Part shown: in pieces, positions 53,243 to 61,511 of the stretch
Layout of the letters: each line of letters begins with the position of its first letter
Position numbering within the stretch: position 1 is the first letter of the stretch
Source of the DNA: G020348385 sp964538085
GTDB lineage: Bacteria > Acidobacteriota > Aminicenantia > Aminicenantales > Aminicenantaceae
Reading direction: 5' to 3'
Length of the DNA: 64,000 bases
Assembly: GCA_964538085.1 (NCBI GenBank)
Contig: CAZIDF010000002.1
Location: 62,001 to 126,000 of the forward strand
Translations under genes and position numbers: made by a program
The notes under the pieces: model-generated
The model's database searches: none
Seen by the model: only the letters and a program-made list of their open reading frames with translations
Told to the model about the DNA's origin: nothing

Positions 53243-54040
53243 CTATTTATTTGCGAGATAGGCTCGTTTGAGGGTGTCCCCTCTCAGTCCCTGGCGAAGA
53301 GCCTCTAAAGCAAGAACTTCCTCAGCCGGCACGTTTCCCAAGTTGACATTATTCCCGAATTGAATGATGAGCTCCTGCTGCTGATTTTTGATCGGTGCCT
53401 CCCACAAGAGAACATCGACATCTTCCACCCCGGCAACGATGTTATCCACTTCGTCTTGTTTGATCTTTCCTGCCTGATCGAAAATACCGACCCCTTTGCC
53501 GGCCTCCCGCGCTTCGATGATCACTTTGAAGGCACCGCACTCGAGGTCCTTTTTGATCAATTGATGAATGAGTGCAATCGGGAGAGCTTCTTTCGGATCT
53601 TTTTTGCCTACTTCCGTGATCACCTTGAAATCCATAGCTAAAGCCTGTCGTATGATGTCTTTTCTGGTGGCAAGGTCTATGTTGATCGTTCCATCAGAAA
53701 TTTCGATCATCGAGAATCCCAACTCCTTGGCTCTTACCAAGTAATTTTCATACTTGCCCTTCCACAGAGCAACCTCCAGGAAGGTTCCTCCGGGCATCAC
53801 ATCGATATCGGCACTGGTAAGCAATCGAATCTTTTCTTTCAAGAATTCTTTGTTATAAAAGGCAGAAGTGCCGAAGGTCAGTTTGATGATATCTATGTAT
53901 TCTCCAGAGGTTTGAACCAGGTCCTTGGCTTGGTTCATTCCGATACCCTTATCTATGACCATGGTTAAACCTGAAGTCCTGGGTTTAGAGGATCTCCCTC
54001 CAACAGGCATTTCTGTGACACCTTCCCATGCTTTTGTCAT
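53243..54040 (-). CDS. comA: Phosphosulfolactate synthase family protein (ComA/YitD-like)
   Basis: TIM-barrel enzyme of 265 residues. Family knowledge: ComA adds sulfite to phosphoenolpyruvate to give (R)-phosphosulfolactate, the first step of one coenzyme M route; Bacillus YitD is a homologue linked to sulfolactate. Visible segments are GLTMVIDKGIGMNQAKDLV, DIIKLTFGTSAFY, MPGGTFLEVALWKGK, MIEISDGTINI, FKVITEVGKKDP, and VIIEAREAGKGVGIFD. No comB, comC, comD or comE is in the window, so the product's use is unknown. It lies 15 bases after an HprK-like gene, probably in one operon. Confidence 0.87.
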   Translation of the reverse strand: MTKAWEGVTEMPVGGRSSKPRTSGLTMVIDKGIGMNQAKDLVQTSGEYIDIIKLTFGTSAFYNKEFLKEKIRLLTSADIDVMPGGTFLEVALWKGKYENYLVRAKELGFSMIEISDGTINIDLATRKDIIRQALAMDFKVITEVGKKDPKEALPIALIHQLIKKDLECGAFKVIIEAREAGKGVGIFDQAGKIKQDEVDNIVAGVEDVDVLLWEAPIKNQQQELIIQFGNNVNLGNVPAEEVLALEALRQGLRGDTLKRAYLANK

Positions 54041-54055
54041 CTATTCCCTCCTAAT

Positions 54056-55030
54056 TCATTTCAATAGATTTTCCCAGCAATCTTGAGGACTGGACAAAAC
54101 CGAACTGATCTCAGTAATCGACGGGTGGTTCGCCAGTTTATTGACGGACTGCAATCGAGCGAGGGCAAGAGCTTTTTCATCCAACCCTAAAACCGGAAGC
54201 CCATCATACAAGAGGGTGGTTTCTGCCATTTTTTCAGCGATGTTGCCGAAAAGAATTTTTACGGCTTTCCTCGTGTTTTTTACTGGATTCCACACAGGCC
54301 TTTCGAAACCTTTTTCGATTCGGGGAAAAAGGATATGGACAGCCTGAGGATTTTTTATGGTCTCCCTTGAGGCGCAAAATGTGGATAGATCGATGGCGAT
54401 TTTTTCGTGCCATACGCTTTGCGGATCAGGGGCATCTCCCGGGGGGAGAAATCCAGGGAAATCATGCATCAATGTGCCGTACCGAACATTATCCACCAAA
54501 GATCCCATGTGCCACGATAAATCGCTTCCCCGGATCCGAAAATGGACAGTCTCTGTGGAGAAAAGCTTCAGGCCCTTTTCCAAACCGCTGAGCAGATAAA
54601 CGGTTTTGCCGCTTCCTGCGCCTCCAATGATGACAAACAACCTATCCATGTCCTCTTGATACAAAGCACAGGCATGGAAGCTGTAGATGTCGTGTTTTTT
54701 TTCGAGCAGGTAGAGTGCAAAACGGTACAAAAAGCCTTGATTTCCCCACAGCGTGTGCCTTGGGTCAGATGCCTCTTTTTGAAGTTGGGAAAAAGGCCCC
54801 TTGAAAAACACTCCGCTGTCTCGGATTTCATACATCGGATCCCCTTCTGTATCCTCGATAGTAATATATCCATCCAAATTTTCTTTGAAGGAGATGTGTT
54901 CCACGCGCCGGAAATCCGTCAAGAGGGATTCGACTTCCACCCCAAGAGGCAATAAAGGAAGCAGTTCTTCTTGATTCGACCTGATTCCGATAGTGGCCTT
55001 CAGGATTTTGACCGCGGTTTTAAACATCAT
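54056..55030 (-). CDS. HprK-like P-loop protein, unknown function
   Basis: 324-residue protein. The Walker A loop GGAGSGKTVYLLSGLEKGL near residue 136 and following LFSTETVHFRI resemble HPr kinase/PEP-carboxykinase-type P-loop proteins, in which the second strand usually reads DD; here it is TE. An N-terminal domain (1-115) contains short beta strands, and a His lies just upstream of the P-loop (YSFHACAL). True HPr kinases have a different N-domain and signature, so PTS control is not claimed. Proteins of this kind also occur in peptide-modification clusters, but no precursor or PqqD gene is visible. It is upstream of and probably cotranscribed with the ComA-like gene. Confidence 0.6.
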   Translation of the reverse strand: MMFKTAVKILKATIGIRSNQEELLPLLPLGVEVESLLTDFRRVEHISFKENLDGYITIEDTEGDPMYEIRDSGVFFKGPFSQLQKEASDPRHTLWGNQGFLYRFALYLLEKKHDIYSFHACALYQEDMDRLFVIIGGAGSGKTVYLLSGLEKGLKLFSTETVHFRIRGSDLSWHMGSLVDNVRYGTLMHDFPGFLPPGDAPDPQSVWHEKIAIDLSTFCASRETIKNPQAVHILFPRIEKGFERPVWNPVKNTRKAVKILFGNIAEKMAETTLLYDGLPVLGLDEKALALARLQSVNKLANHPSITEISSVLSSPQDCWENLLK

Positions 55031-55118
55031 TTTAGCTAGTTCGTATTACGCGTTTAATGATACATCAATAATTATCGAATTGCGATGCGCAATTTCGCGG
55101 GCCATCAGTTCCCGGCGC

Positions 55119-55817
55119 TCATTTTTTTGCCACATGAATAGCTGCGATACCGAGAAAAAGCCGTCGGTATTGCACGTCGGAGAATCCCATTTGATGAAGG
55201 ATCAGAGTAAATTCGTTCGGCGCATAAAAACGAGGGACGGTAAAGGAAAGATAACGATAACCTGCTTTGGACCCGGATATAATCCATCCCAAAGGTTTGA
55301 CTATCCACTTCACGTAAAAATGGAAGATGTTTCTTATCATTTTAGAGGGCGGCTGACTGGTTTCGAGATTCACAAAATGCCCCCCAGGTTTTAGGATCCG
55401 GCTGAATTCCTCTATGTAAGATTTCAGAATTTCCTTTCTTGGATTTAGATTCCGGGTGGCAAATGAAATGGTCACAAGATCGAAGGATTCATCCGGAAAA
55501 GGAAGGACGCCGGCCTCTGCGATGACGGGAAAAAAATTGGGGACATTCCTTTTTTCAAGAGCCTTTTTTAACATGGGATAGGAAAAATCGACGGCGAAGA
55601 TTGTGACAGTTTCTTCCGAGAGAGCGGAAAGATTTTGAGCCATTTCTCCTGTTCCGCTGCAGATATCGAGCCACAAGGTGCCTCCCATTTGTGCGGCAAT
55701 CCGTGCTGTTTTTCTTCTCCACAAGACATCGAATCCCAGGGTAAAAACATGGTTTACCAACTCATAGTTTTTGGCTACGTCTTTGTAAATTTTCTGGACG
55801 CCTTTTCGGAGCGTCAT
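55119..55817 (-). CDS. ubiE: Demethylmenaquinone methyltransferase (UbiE/MenG)
   Basis: SAM-dependent C-methyltransferase of 232 residues for menaquinone (or ubiquinone) maturation. The N-terminus VQKIYKDVAKNYELVNHVFTLG is family-typical, motif I is WLDICSGTGEMAQNL, motif II lies around AEAGVLPFPDESFDLVTISF, then ATRNLNPRKEI and the C-terminal YRYLSFTVPRFY. Anaerobes with menaquinone keep this enzyme. It is a single gene with a recognisable promoter; no men cluster is near. Confidence 0.9.
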   Translation of the reverse strand: MTLRKGVQKIYKDVAKNYELVNHVFTLGFDVLWRRKTARIAAQMGGTLWLDICSGTGEMAQNLSALSEETVTIFAVDFSYPMLKKALEKRNVPNFFPVIAEAGVLPFPDESFDLVTISFATRNLNPRKEILKSYIEEFSRILKPGGHFVNLETSQPPSKMIRNIFHFYVKWIVKPLGWIISGSKAGYRYLSFTVPRFYAPNEFTLILHQMGFSDVQYRRLFLGIAAIHVAKK

Positions 55818-55852
55818 TTTAGCAACCCATTCTCTTTTTCATGGACCGAGGG

Positions 55853-55881
55853 ATTATAAAGCAATCGATCGATTCGTACAA
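55853..55881 (-). promoter_or_regulatory. Promoter of ubiE
   Basis: Minus strand: TTGTAC (55881-55876), 17 bases, perfect TATAAT (55858-55853). The leader to the ATG at 55817 is about 30 bases, without a strong Shine-Dalgarno. Confidence 0.5.
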
Positions 55882-55913
55882 GCTGCGTAAGCGTCGTGTA
55901 AGCGTCCTTATTC

Positions 55914-56034
55914 CCGTGATATCAGAAAGGTTCACATAGGCTTTTAGAAATGGTTTTGCTCCTGTAAAGATTTTTCACTCCATTCCCAAAAAGCCTATTT
56001 ATCAAGGAAATTGTGATGCTTCCAATTATCACGG
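55914..56034. repeat. Foldback repeat element, family B, short copy
   Basis: The ends CCGTGATA (55914-55921) and TATCACGG (56027-56034) are inverted, as is a 10-base inner pair ATAGGCTTTT (55936-55945) and AAAAGCCTAT (55989-55998). Positions 55914-55984 align without gaps to the complement of 20015-20085; I count 53 of 71 identical. It lies in the divergent space between ubiE and the M28 gene. That roughly 350-base space otherwise holds only the ubiE promoter and the M28 leader. Confidence 0.75.
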
Positions 56035-56168
56035 ATTCTCGGTCGATGTTTTGCTTACGTGGAACGGTCTTTTTTGATAAAATACAGGCCCAAATGCAGG
56101 GGAAAAAAGGAGATGTCATGAAAAAAAATGTCCTTTGTCATCGGGATGATTCTGGAGGAGGAATAAGA

Positions 56169-58289
56169 ATGGCCAAAAGGAAAAACACAGTTTTGCGCAT
56201 CCTATTCGTCCTTTTTATTCTATTGAAAGCATCGGCGGTATTTGCCCAAGATAGACCCTATCTGTTGCCCCTCGATATACTCGAAAGCATCCAGAATGAG
56301 GTTTCAGGAGAAAGAGCCTGGGACATGGTCTCCAAAATCTCACGATTTCATCGGATCAGAGGAGCCGGGGAAGGTTCGGATTATGATCGCTGTGTGGAAT
56401 GGCTCGCTACAGAGCTTAGAAAAATCGGTTTGCAGGATATCCAGATTAAAAGATATACGGCCGACGGGTTCAAGAAATATTTTCTATGGGATTCTCTTGT
56501 CGGGTGGAAAGTGGAGGAGGCTGAACTCTGGTTGGTTGAACCAGAGCAAAAACTCATATCTCGTTTTTCTAACCAAGCTGTAAGCTTGATGCCCTACTCA
56601 CAGGGACGAGAAATCGAATCGGAAGTCATTTTTGTTGGGCAAGGAAAATCAGCTGAGGATTATGCGAATAAAGATGTTAAGGATAAAATCGTGTTTGCTT
56701 TGGGAGGAGAAGGAGCTCGAGTTCACAGAGAAGCCGTGTTGAACAGGGGAGCGGCAGGGATCGTTGTCGGTCCTTCTTCGAGAGAGGAAAGGCTGGAATT
56801 TCCCGACCTTATCGAAGTCGATCGGCTTTCACCGACCGGAGAAGAATGGGAAAAAACAGGGTTTGGCTTTTCCCTTTCACGGAGACAGCAACAGGACCTT
56901 TTGTCCTATTTCGAAAAGGGACAGACTGTAAGGATGAAGGCAAAGGTCGATGCGATGCTGTTTGACGGCAGCATGCCTGTTCTTGAAGCAAAGATAATCG
57001 GGAGTGACTTCCCAAATCAGGAAATCATCATCATGGCACATCTGGACCACTACAAGCCAGGTGCAAATGATAATGCTTCAGGCTCGGCCGGGATGGTCGA
57101 GATGGCAAAAAACATCATGGCGATGGTCGATAGGGGAGATGTCCCCCGTTTACGTCGCACCATCCGTTTCTTATGGGTGCCTGAAATGCATGGCACCATA
57201 GCTTACCTCACCGAGCATCAGGATCTGGCGCAAAAAGGAATCGCCGGATTGAATTTGGATATGATCGGCGAGGATTATGCTCTTTGTCAGTCCAGTTTCA
57301 ACTTGACCCAGGCGCCCTATTCCGTCCCTGGATATATCAACGACGTTGTCCTGAATTTTCTTCCTTGGCTGGATTCACGCGACCTTTTTGCCCCGACAGG
57401 AAGCCGGTATCTTTTTCATCATCGCGTGAGGCCCTTTGGGGGAGGATCGGATCATGTCATGTTCAACGATTCGGCGTTTTCCATCCCGACACCCATGCTG
57501 GGTCATGGGGATGTTTTTCATCACACCAATCATGATACCCCTGATAAATGTGACCCTACAGAAATGAAAAGGATCACCAGCCTGGCCTTGGCGTCCAGCC
57601 TTTTTATCGCCAATGCCGATGATCAAGATGCACTGAACATTGCCAGGGAAGTTTTCGGCCAAGCCTGTTCCCGTATGACTGAACGAACCAACACTTCCAT
57701 CCGTCTGATTCATCAGTGTGCAGAAGATACGGAAAAAAGAGTCGACCTGCCTGAAATTTACAGCAATGCCATCCGGTATCCCCTCGTACACGCTCAGATT
57801 GAGAAGGCGAATCTCATGGAGGTCAAGGAACTCTGCCAGCAAGATCGCGCCAAACAGATGATCGATGAGTTGGCCAAAGCCCTGGACAATCAAGCGCGGA
57901 CAGAATATGAAAAAATCAATTATTCGCATGGTCTTTACCTTCATCACTATGGGATAGATGAAAAAAAATTCCGTCCCGACGAATATTGCCGGAGAGCTGC
58001 TGTCGTGATCCCAGAACGCCGTTTCAAAGGTCCGTTGCCAGGTTCGGTGATGGAAGAAAAGATGAGCCAGGAATACAGAGATTGGATGGAAAAAAATGAG
58101 GTGAAGATCGGAATTAATTCCGGTTCGAAACAATACGAAATCGTCAATTTGATGAATGGCAAGCGCAGTCTCCTCAGTATTAGAGATATCGTATCCTGCG
58201 AATTCGATGAAACAGACATCGAATTTGTGTTCCGTTTTGCGCAGGAACTGGAAAGGTTGGGACTGATATTGTTCAATATCGGCCAATAG
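56169..58289 (+). CDS. Exported M28 family aminopeptidase-like metallopeptidase
   Basis: 706-residue protein with a signal peptide (MAKRKNTVLR..., ending VFAQD, about residue 28). A PA-like insert lies in the first half (about 170-270). The M28 zinc domain has IIMAHLDHYKPG (His and following Asp), GANDNASGSAGMVEMAKNI, PEMHGTIAYL (one Glu where the family usually has two), LNLDMIGED and the final ligand region VFHHTNHDTPDKCDP. Hydrolysis of peptides outside the cytoplasm is likely. ATG 56169 is chosen for its GGAGGA and clean signal peptide; starts at 56118 or further upstream are open. Confidence 0.85.
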   Translation: MAKRKNTVLRILFVLFILLKASAVFAQDRPYLLPLDILESIQNEVSGERAWDMVSKISRFHRIRGAGEGSDYDRCVEWLATELRKIGLQDIQIKRYTADGFKKYFLWDSLVGWKVEEAELWLVEPEQKLISRFSNQAVSLMPYSQGREIESEVIFVGQGKSAEDYANKDVKDKIVFALGGEGARVHREAVLNRGAAGIVVGPSSREERLEFPDLIEVDRLSPTGEEWEKTGFGFSLSRRQQQDLLSYFEKGQTVRMKAKVDAMLFDGSMPVLEAKIIGSDFPNQEIIIMAHLDHYKPGANDNASGSAGMVEMAKNIMAMVDRGDVPRLRRTIRFLWVPEMHGTIAYLTEHQDLAQKGIAGLNLDMIGEDYALCQSSFNLTQAPYSVPGYINDVVLNFLPWLDSRDLFAPTGSRYLFHHRVRPFGGGSDHVMFNDSAFSIPTPMLGHGDVFHHTNHDTPDKCDPTEMKRITSLALASSLFIANADDQDALNIAREVFGQACSRMTERTNTSIRLIHQCAEDTEKRVDLPEIYSNAIRYPLVHAQIEKANLMEVKELCQQDRAKQMIDELAKALDNQARTEYEKINYSHGLYLHHYGIDEKKFRPDEYCRRAAVVIPERRFKGPLPGSVMEEKMSQEYRDWMEKNEVKIGINSGSKQYEIVNLMNGKRSLLSIRDIVSCEFDETDIEFVFRFAQELERLGLILFNIGQ

Positions 58290-58309
58290 AATTGGGGACG
58301 GCCCCTATT
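58290..58309. terminator. Small hairpin between convergent M28 and MFS genes
   Basis: GGGG-ACGG-CCCC (58294-58305) is extended by AAT/ATT pairs after one mismatch. GATATTGTTCAATATC just before it, inside the M28 coding end, is a second perfect inverted repeat. Neither has a T-run. A two-way terminator is plausible but unproven. Confidence 0.35.
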
Positions 58310-58321
58310 GTTTAGAAGTTT

Positions 58322-59494
58322 CTACGAATATCGAGTGGCGAAGAGAGGGGAATCTTTTTTGATCAGGTAGTTCGTCAAAACAAAGATTCCCAAACCGACA
58401 AGGAATAAAAAAGGAGAGTTTATCCCGAAATTATCTGATAGAAATCCAGAGATGAGCACGACGATTGACCCTGTGAGCATCTGGATGTTGGCCACGATAC
58501 TAAAGGCCAAAACTTGATTTTTTTCGGGGACTTTTTTAGCTACAAATGATTGAAAGGCAGGATAGATCAGAAAAAGAAATGCTCCGAAAAGAATGAGAGC
58601 GCATGCTGCGATCCTCAGGATCGAGGCTGTCCCCAAAACAAAAAGAAAACCGGTCGATCCGATCAAGCTAGTTAAGGATAGCCTCTCCCTTCCGGCTCGC
58701 TTGCTCAGATATCCATACAAGTAAGTAATCACGGTGCCGGTTCCTATCCACAGCGCCAAAAAAATGCCTGTTCTTCCGAGAGGGACTTCAAATTTATGGT
58801 TGAACAGGGATGGGGCATAATAAACGGTGGTCCCCCAGCAGGCCCCTCCAAAAATAAATCCGAGGATGTATTTTTTAATGTCTTTCAGGGCTTCTATCCA
58901 TGAAGCGAAATCGGGTTGGATAGGGTTTTTTCTTTTCAAAGATATTTTTTGGACAGAGAAATAGCTGGTCAACCCAAGAAAAACGCAGACTCCAGCGCAA
59001 ACATAAAGCGGCATTTTCCAGCCGAAGTTTTGCGCGAGATAGCCGGCTGATATGAAAGCGATGAAAACGCCGAGATTCCCAGATCCACTCTGTATCCCCA
59101 TGGCGAAATCCAATCCTTGGTCTGGATGAGCTTTGGATACAGTGGCGATCCCGATCGGATGGTAAAAGCTGGTAAAGCTGCGCATCAAGAGGTAAAAAAG
59201 TAGCATCGAGATCATATCGACCGAAAGGGTGATCAACAGAACGGAAAGCGCGATACCGAAAGCGCTGAAAAGAAGAAGATGTTTGTATTCGAATTTGTGT
59301 GCGTAGTTGGCGATAACGATCTGAAAGAGAAAGGTGGTTAACAGGCCAAGGTTGGAAATGATACCGATGTGGGAGTACTTTTTGATGATAAATTGCTGAC
59401 TGTAAAAAAGCGGAAAAATCATGGGGACGATCACGGTGGAAGCATCGTTGAAAGCATGAAAAAGGGAGGCGGAAAAAAGAATTCTTTTTTTCAT
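58322..59494 (-). CDS. MFS transporter, Fsr-like
   Basis: 390-residue carrier with twelve predicted helices in two halves of six. The N-terminus SASLFHAFNDASTVIVPMIF and YHPIGIATVSKAHPDQGLDF resemble the fosmidomycin-resistance (Fsr) branch, in which HxxND and YHP motifs are typical. Substrate unknown; drug efflux or a metabolite is possible. No Shine-Dalgarno is visible before the ATG, and the promoter lies close, suggesting a very short leader. Confidence 0.82.
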   Translation of the reverse strand: MKKRILFSASLFHAFNDASTVIVPMIFPLFYSQQFIIKKYSHIGIISNLGLLTTFLFQIVIANYAHKFEYKHLLLFSAFGIALSVLLITLSVDMISMLLFYLLMRSFTSFYHPIGIATVSKAHPDQGLDFAMGIQSGSGNLGVFIAFISAGYLAQNFGWKMPLYVCAGVCVFLGLTSYFSVQKISLKRKNPIQPDFASWIEALKDIKKYILGFIFGGACWGTTVYYAPSLFNHKFEVPLGRTGIFLALWIGTGTVITYLYGYLSKRAGRERLSLTSLIGSTGFLFVLGTASILRIAACALILFGAFLFLIYPAFQSFVAKKVPEKNQVLAFSIVANIQMLTGSIVVLISGFLSDNFGINSPFLFLVGLGIFVLTNYLIKKDSPLFATRYS

Positions 59495-59512
59495 CAGGAG
59501 TTAGAAATTGGG

Positions 59513-59539
59513 TATATACCAAACAGATAGGGTTGTCAA
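59513..59539 (-). promoter_or_regulatory. Candidate promoter of the MFS gene
   Basis: Minus strand: perfect TTGACA (59539-59534), then TATATA (59518-59513) after 15 bases (17 bases if TATACC is used). The ATG is only about 18 bases beyond the -10 box. Confidence 0.45.
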
Positions 59540-59613
59540 TTTTAGGTTGAAGTTGTGCTGGAGTTCGATTACAGTAGTGTTTTCAGAAGATTTGATTAAA
59601 TTTGGAGGAAAAA

Positions 59614-60663
59614 ATGAAACATAAATTTTCCAGAAGAGATTTTCTGAAAGCAGGAATGGGGGCAGGGGCAGTGGCTGTGCTTGGCGAGGGAAAAATTGCT
59701 TTCACGAAACCTCAGGTTTCAGGGAAGATGATCGTGATAGCGAGCGGGAACGGGATAAGAGCTGTGGACAAAGCCATGGAAATGCTCAGAAATGGACAAG
59801 ATCCTTTGGATGCCGTCGTTGCCGGGGTCAACATCGTCGAAGAAGATCCTAACGATATGTCTGTGGGTTATGGTGGGATCCCGAATGAAGACATGGAGGT
59901 CGAGCTGGATGCTTCCGTCATGCATGGCCCAACACACAATGCGGGAGCTGTGGCTGGATTGAAACACATCAAAACGCCTTCGAAAGTGGCGAAACTAGTG
60001 ATGGAAAGATCTGACCATGTCCTCCTTATCGGGGCAGGAGCCCTGAAGTTCGCCAAAGCTCATGGATTCAAAGAAGAAAATCTTCTGACTGATAAAGCAA
60101 GAGAGAGGTGGTTGGAGTGGAAAGAAAAACTGTCTGATCAGGACGACTGGTTTCCCCCTCAAGAAGGCCTCGACCAGGAATTCCAAGAAGCCTTGAGAAA
60201 TTATGGCACGATCAATTGTTGTGCCTTGGATACAAACGGCGATTTAGCCGGAGTAACGACAACGAGCGGATTGTCCTATAAAATCCCTGGACGGGTAGGG
60301 GATTCCCCCATCATAGGGGCCGGCCTTTATGTAGATAACATGGTGGGAGCCGCCGGCTCGACGGGACGGGGAGAAGCCAACATCCTGAACTGCGGCAGTT
60401 TTACTGTCGTGGAGTTTATGAGGCGGGGATCATCTCCAGAAGAAGCCTGTCTCAAGACTCTCGAAAGGATTGCCGACACATCAAAACACCAGCCCCATCT
60501 TCTAGATGAGGAAGGCAATCCTGGATTTGGATTGAGCTTCTATGCGATCAATAAAAAGGGCGAATATGGATCGGCAAATATGTGGAGCGGCGGAAGGTTT
60601 GCCATCCACGATGGGACGACAAGCAGGCGGGAAGAGGCCGCCTATCTTTATAAGCGAAAATAA
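59614..60663 (+). CDS. Glycosylasparaginase / N4-(beta-N-acetylglucosaminyl)-L-asparaginase, Tat-exported
   Basis: Ntn-hydrolase of 349 residues that cleaves the Asn-GlcNAc bond left from N-glycoproteins. The N-terminal KFSRRDFLKAGMGAGAVAVLG is a twin-arginine signal. Autoproteolysis is expected before Thr in NYGTINCCALD (about residue 199), which becomes the nucleophile; VTTTSGLSYKIPGRVGDSPI and GAGLYVDNMVGAAGSTGRGE are the conserved substrate-binding segments. Flavobacterial enzymes have HDT at the cleavage point where this one has YGT. GGAGGA precedes the ATG; the TTG four codons upstream is part of that ribosome-binding region. Confidence 0.9.
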   Translation: MKHKFSRRDFLKAGMGAGAVAVLGEGKIAFTKPQVSGKMIVIASGNGIRAVDKAMEMLRNGQDPLDAVVAGVNIVEEDPNDMSVGYGGIPNEDMEVELDASVMHGPTHNAGAVAGLKHIKTPSKVAKLVMERSDHVLLIGAGALKFAKAHGFKEENLLTDKARERWLEWKEKLSDQDDWFPPQEGLDQEFQEALRNYGTINCCALDTNGDLAGVTTTSGLSYKIPGRVGDSPIIGAGLYVDNMVGAAGSTGRGEANILNCGSFTVVEFMRRGSSPEEACLKTLERIADTSKHQPHLLDEEGNPGFGLSFYAINKKGEYGSANMWSGGRFAIHDGTTSRREEAAYLYKRK

Positions 60664-60687
60664 AGAAGATAGGCCAGGACAGTTCGT

Positions 60688-60867
60688 TTACTTCCAGTGT
60701 CCCGGTATCCAAACATAATTCGGACCTGGCTTCGCGGATTGGACTTCTTTTTTCAAGGGAGGTGGGGCTAGCTGTGGATGTCCCACAACACATCCGGACA
60801 AAAGGATAAAAATGAAGCTTACAAGAACAATAGTGGCAACTTTTTTCGTTTTGTTCTCCAATATCAC
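60688..60867 (-). CDS. Small lipoprotein with a WxPGHW motif
   Basis: A 59-residue protein starting at GTG 60867, which overlaps the rlpA stop in a GTGA arrangement. A hydrophobic segment (TIVLVSFIFILLSGC) ends in a good lipobox, LSGC (Cys26). The mature part is short and proline-rich (GHPQLAPPPLKKEV) and ends NYVWIPGHWK, one unit of the YxWxxGxW-type repeat found in small exported proteins. Function unknown. The coupling to RlpA suggests an envelope role. TTG 60861 is a second possible start. The longer open frame covering the same DNA in another register has no family features. Confidence 0.65.
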   Translation of the reverse strand: MILENKTKKVATIVLVSFIFILLSGCVVGHPQLAPPPLKKEVQSAKPGPNYVWIPGHWK

Positions 60868-61487
60868 TGTTCTTCCAACACAATAGCCGAATATCCGGCT
60901 TTTATCAAGCGCAGAGCAATCCCTTTTGCCCTCTCTTGGTCCTGGGCTTTGATTCGAACACGATAATAGATCTGGTTCGCCGTTTTGAAACGGGAGATGT
61001 AGACATTCTGGAAATTTCTCTGGAGCTCTTTTTTTAAGGCTTTAGCGTTATCTTCCATATTAAAAGACCCCACCTGAACGGAGAATTTCTGGGATGATCT
61101 ATTGGGAGAAATTTCCGTGAGAATTTCCAATTTGACAGGTGCTGTTCCAGAATCGATCATATCCACAACCCTAGCTGCTGCATAAGAAAGATCGATGATC
61201 CTTCCTTTGACGAAAGGACCTCTGTCATTGATCCGAACAATCACAGATTTTCCGTTATTCAAGTTCGTGACCGCCACATAGGTTCCGAACGGCAGACTCT
61301 TGTGGGCTGCTGTCAGATCATGCATGTCATAGATCTCTTTATTCGATGTGGTCTTGCCGTGAAAATTCGGTCCATACCAAGATGCAACACCTGTTTGAAA
61401 ATTCTCAGAAGGAGGAGGTGTTACTGAAGCGCAGTGAAAAAATAGCAGCGTCATCATGACCAAGACAATGACCAATTTAATGCGCAT
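60864..61487 (-). CDS. rlpA: RlpA-like lipoprotein with SPOR domain
   Basis: Exported lipoprotein of 207 residues: signal with lipobox-like FFHCAS (Cys19), a double-psi beta-barrel domain (about 33-125: GVASWYGPNFHGKTTSNKE, HKSLPFGTYVAVTNLNNGKS, VRINDRGPFVKGRIIDLSYA) and a C-terminal SPOR domain (about 133-205: KFSVQVGSFNMEDNAKALKK). Family knowledge: RlpA cleaves denuded glycan strands in the cell wall, and SPOR binds such strands at the septum. The conserved catalytic-site Asp in INDRGPF is present. GTGA overlap with the following small lipoprotein gene. Confidence 0.92.
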   Translation of the reverse strand: MRIKLVIVLVMMTLLFFHCASVTPPPSENFQTGVASWYGPNFHGKTTSNKEIYDMHDLTAAHKSLPFGTYVAVTNLNNGKSVIVRINDRGPFVKGRIIDLSYAAARVVDMIDSGTAPVKLEILTEISPNRSSQKFSVQVGSFNMEDNAKALKKELQRNFQNVYISRFKTANQIYYRVRIKAQDQERAKGIALRLIKAGYSAIVLEEQ

Positions 61488-61511
61488 TAATTTTCCCTTT
61501 TCTTTTCATGA

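Noticed and set aside
57375..58286. 303-codon minus-strand frame opposite the M28 peptidase gene
   Set aside because: Antisense open frame over conserved peptidase motifs on the plus strand; its translation has no family signature.
60548..60883. 111-codon minus-strand frame overlapping the end of the glycosylasparaginase gene
   Set aside because: It runs across the 3' end of a real gene on the other strand, and in a different register over the small lipoprotein frame, which has a signal peptide and lipobox; the 111-codon translation has neither.
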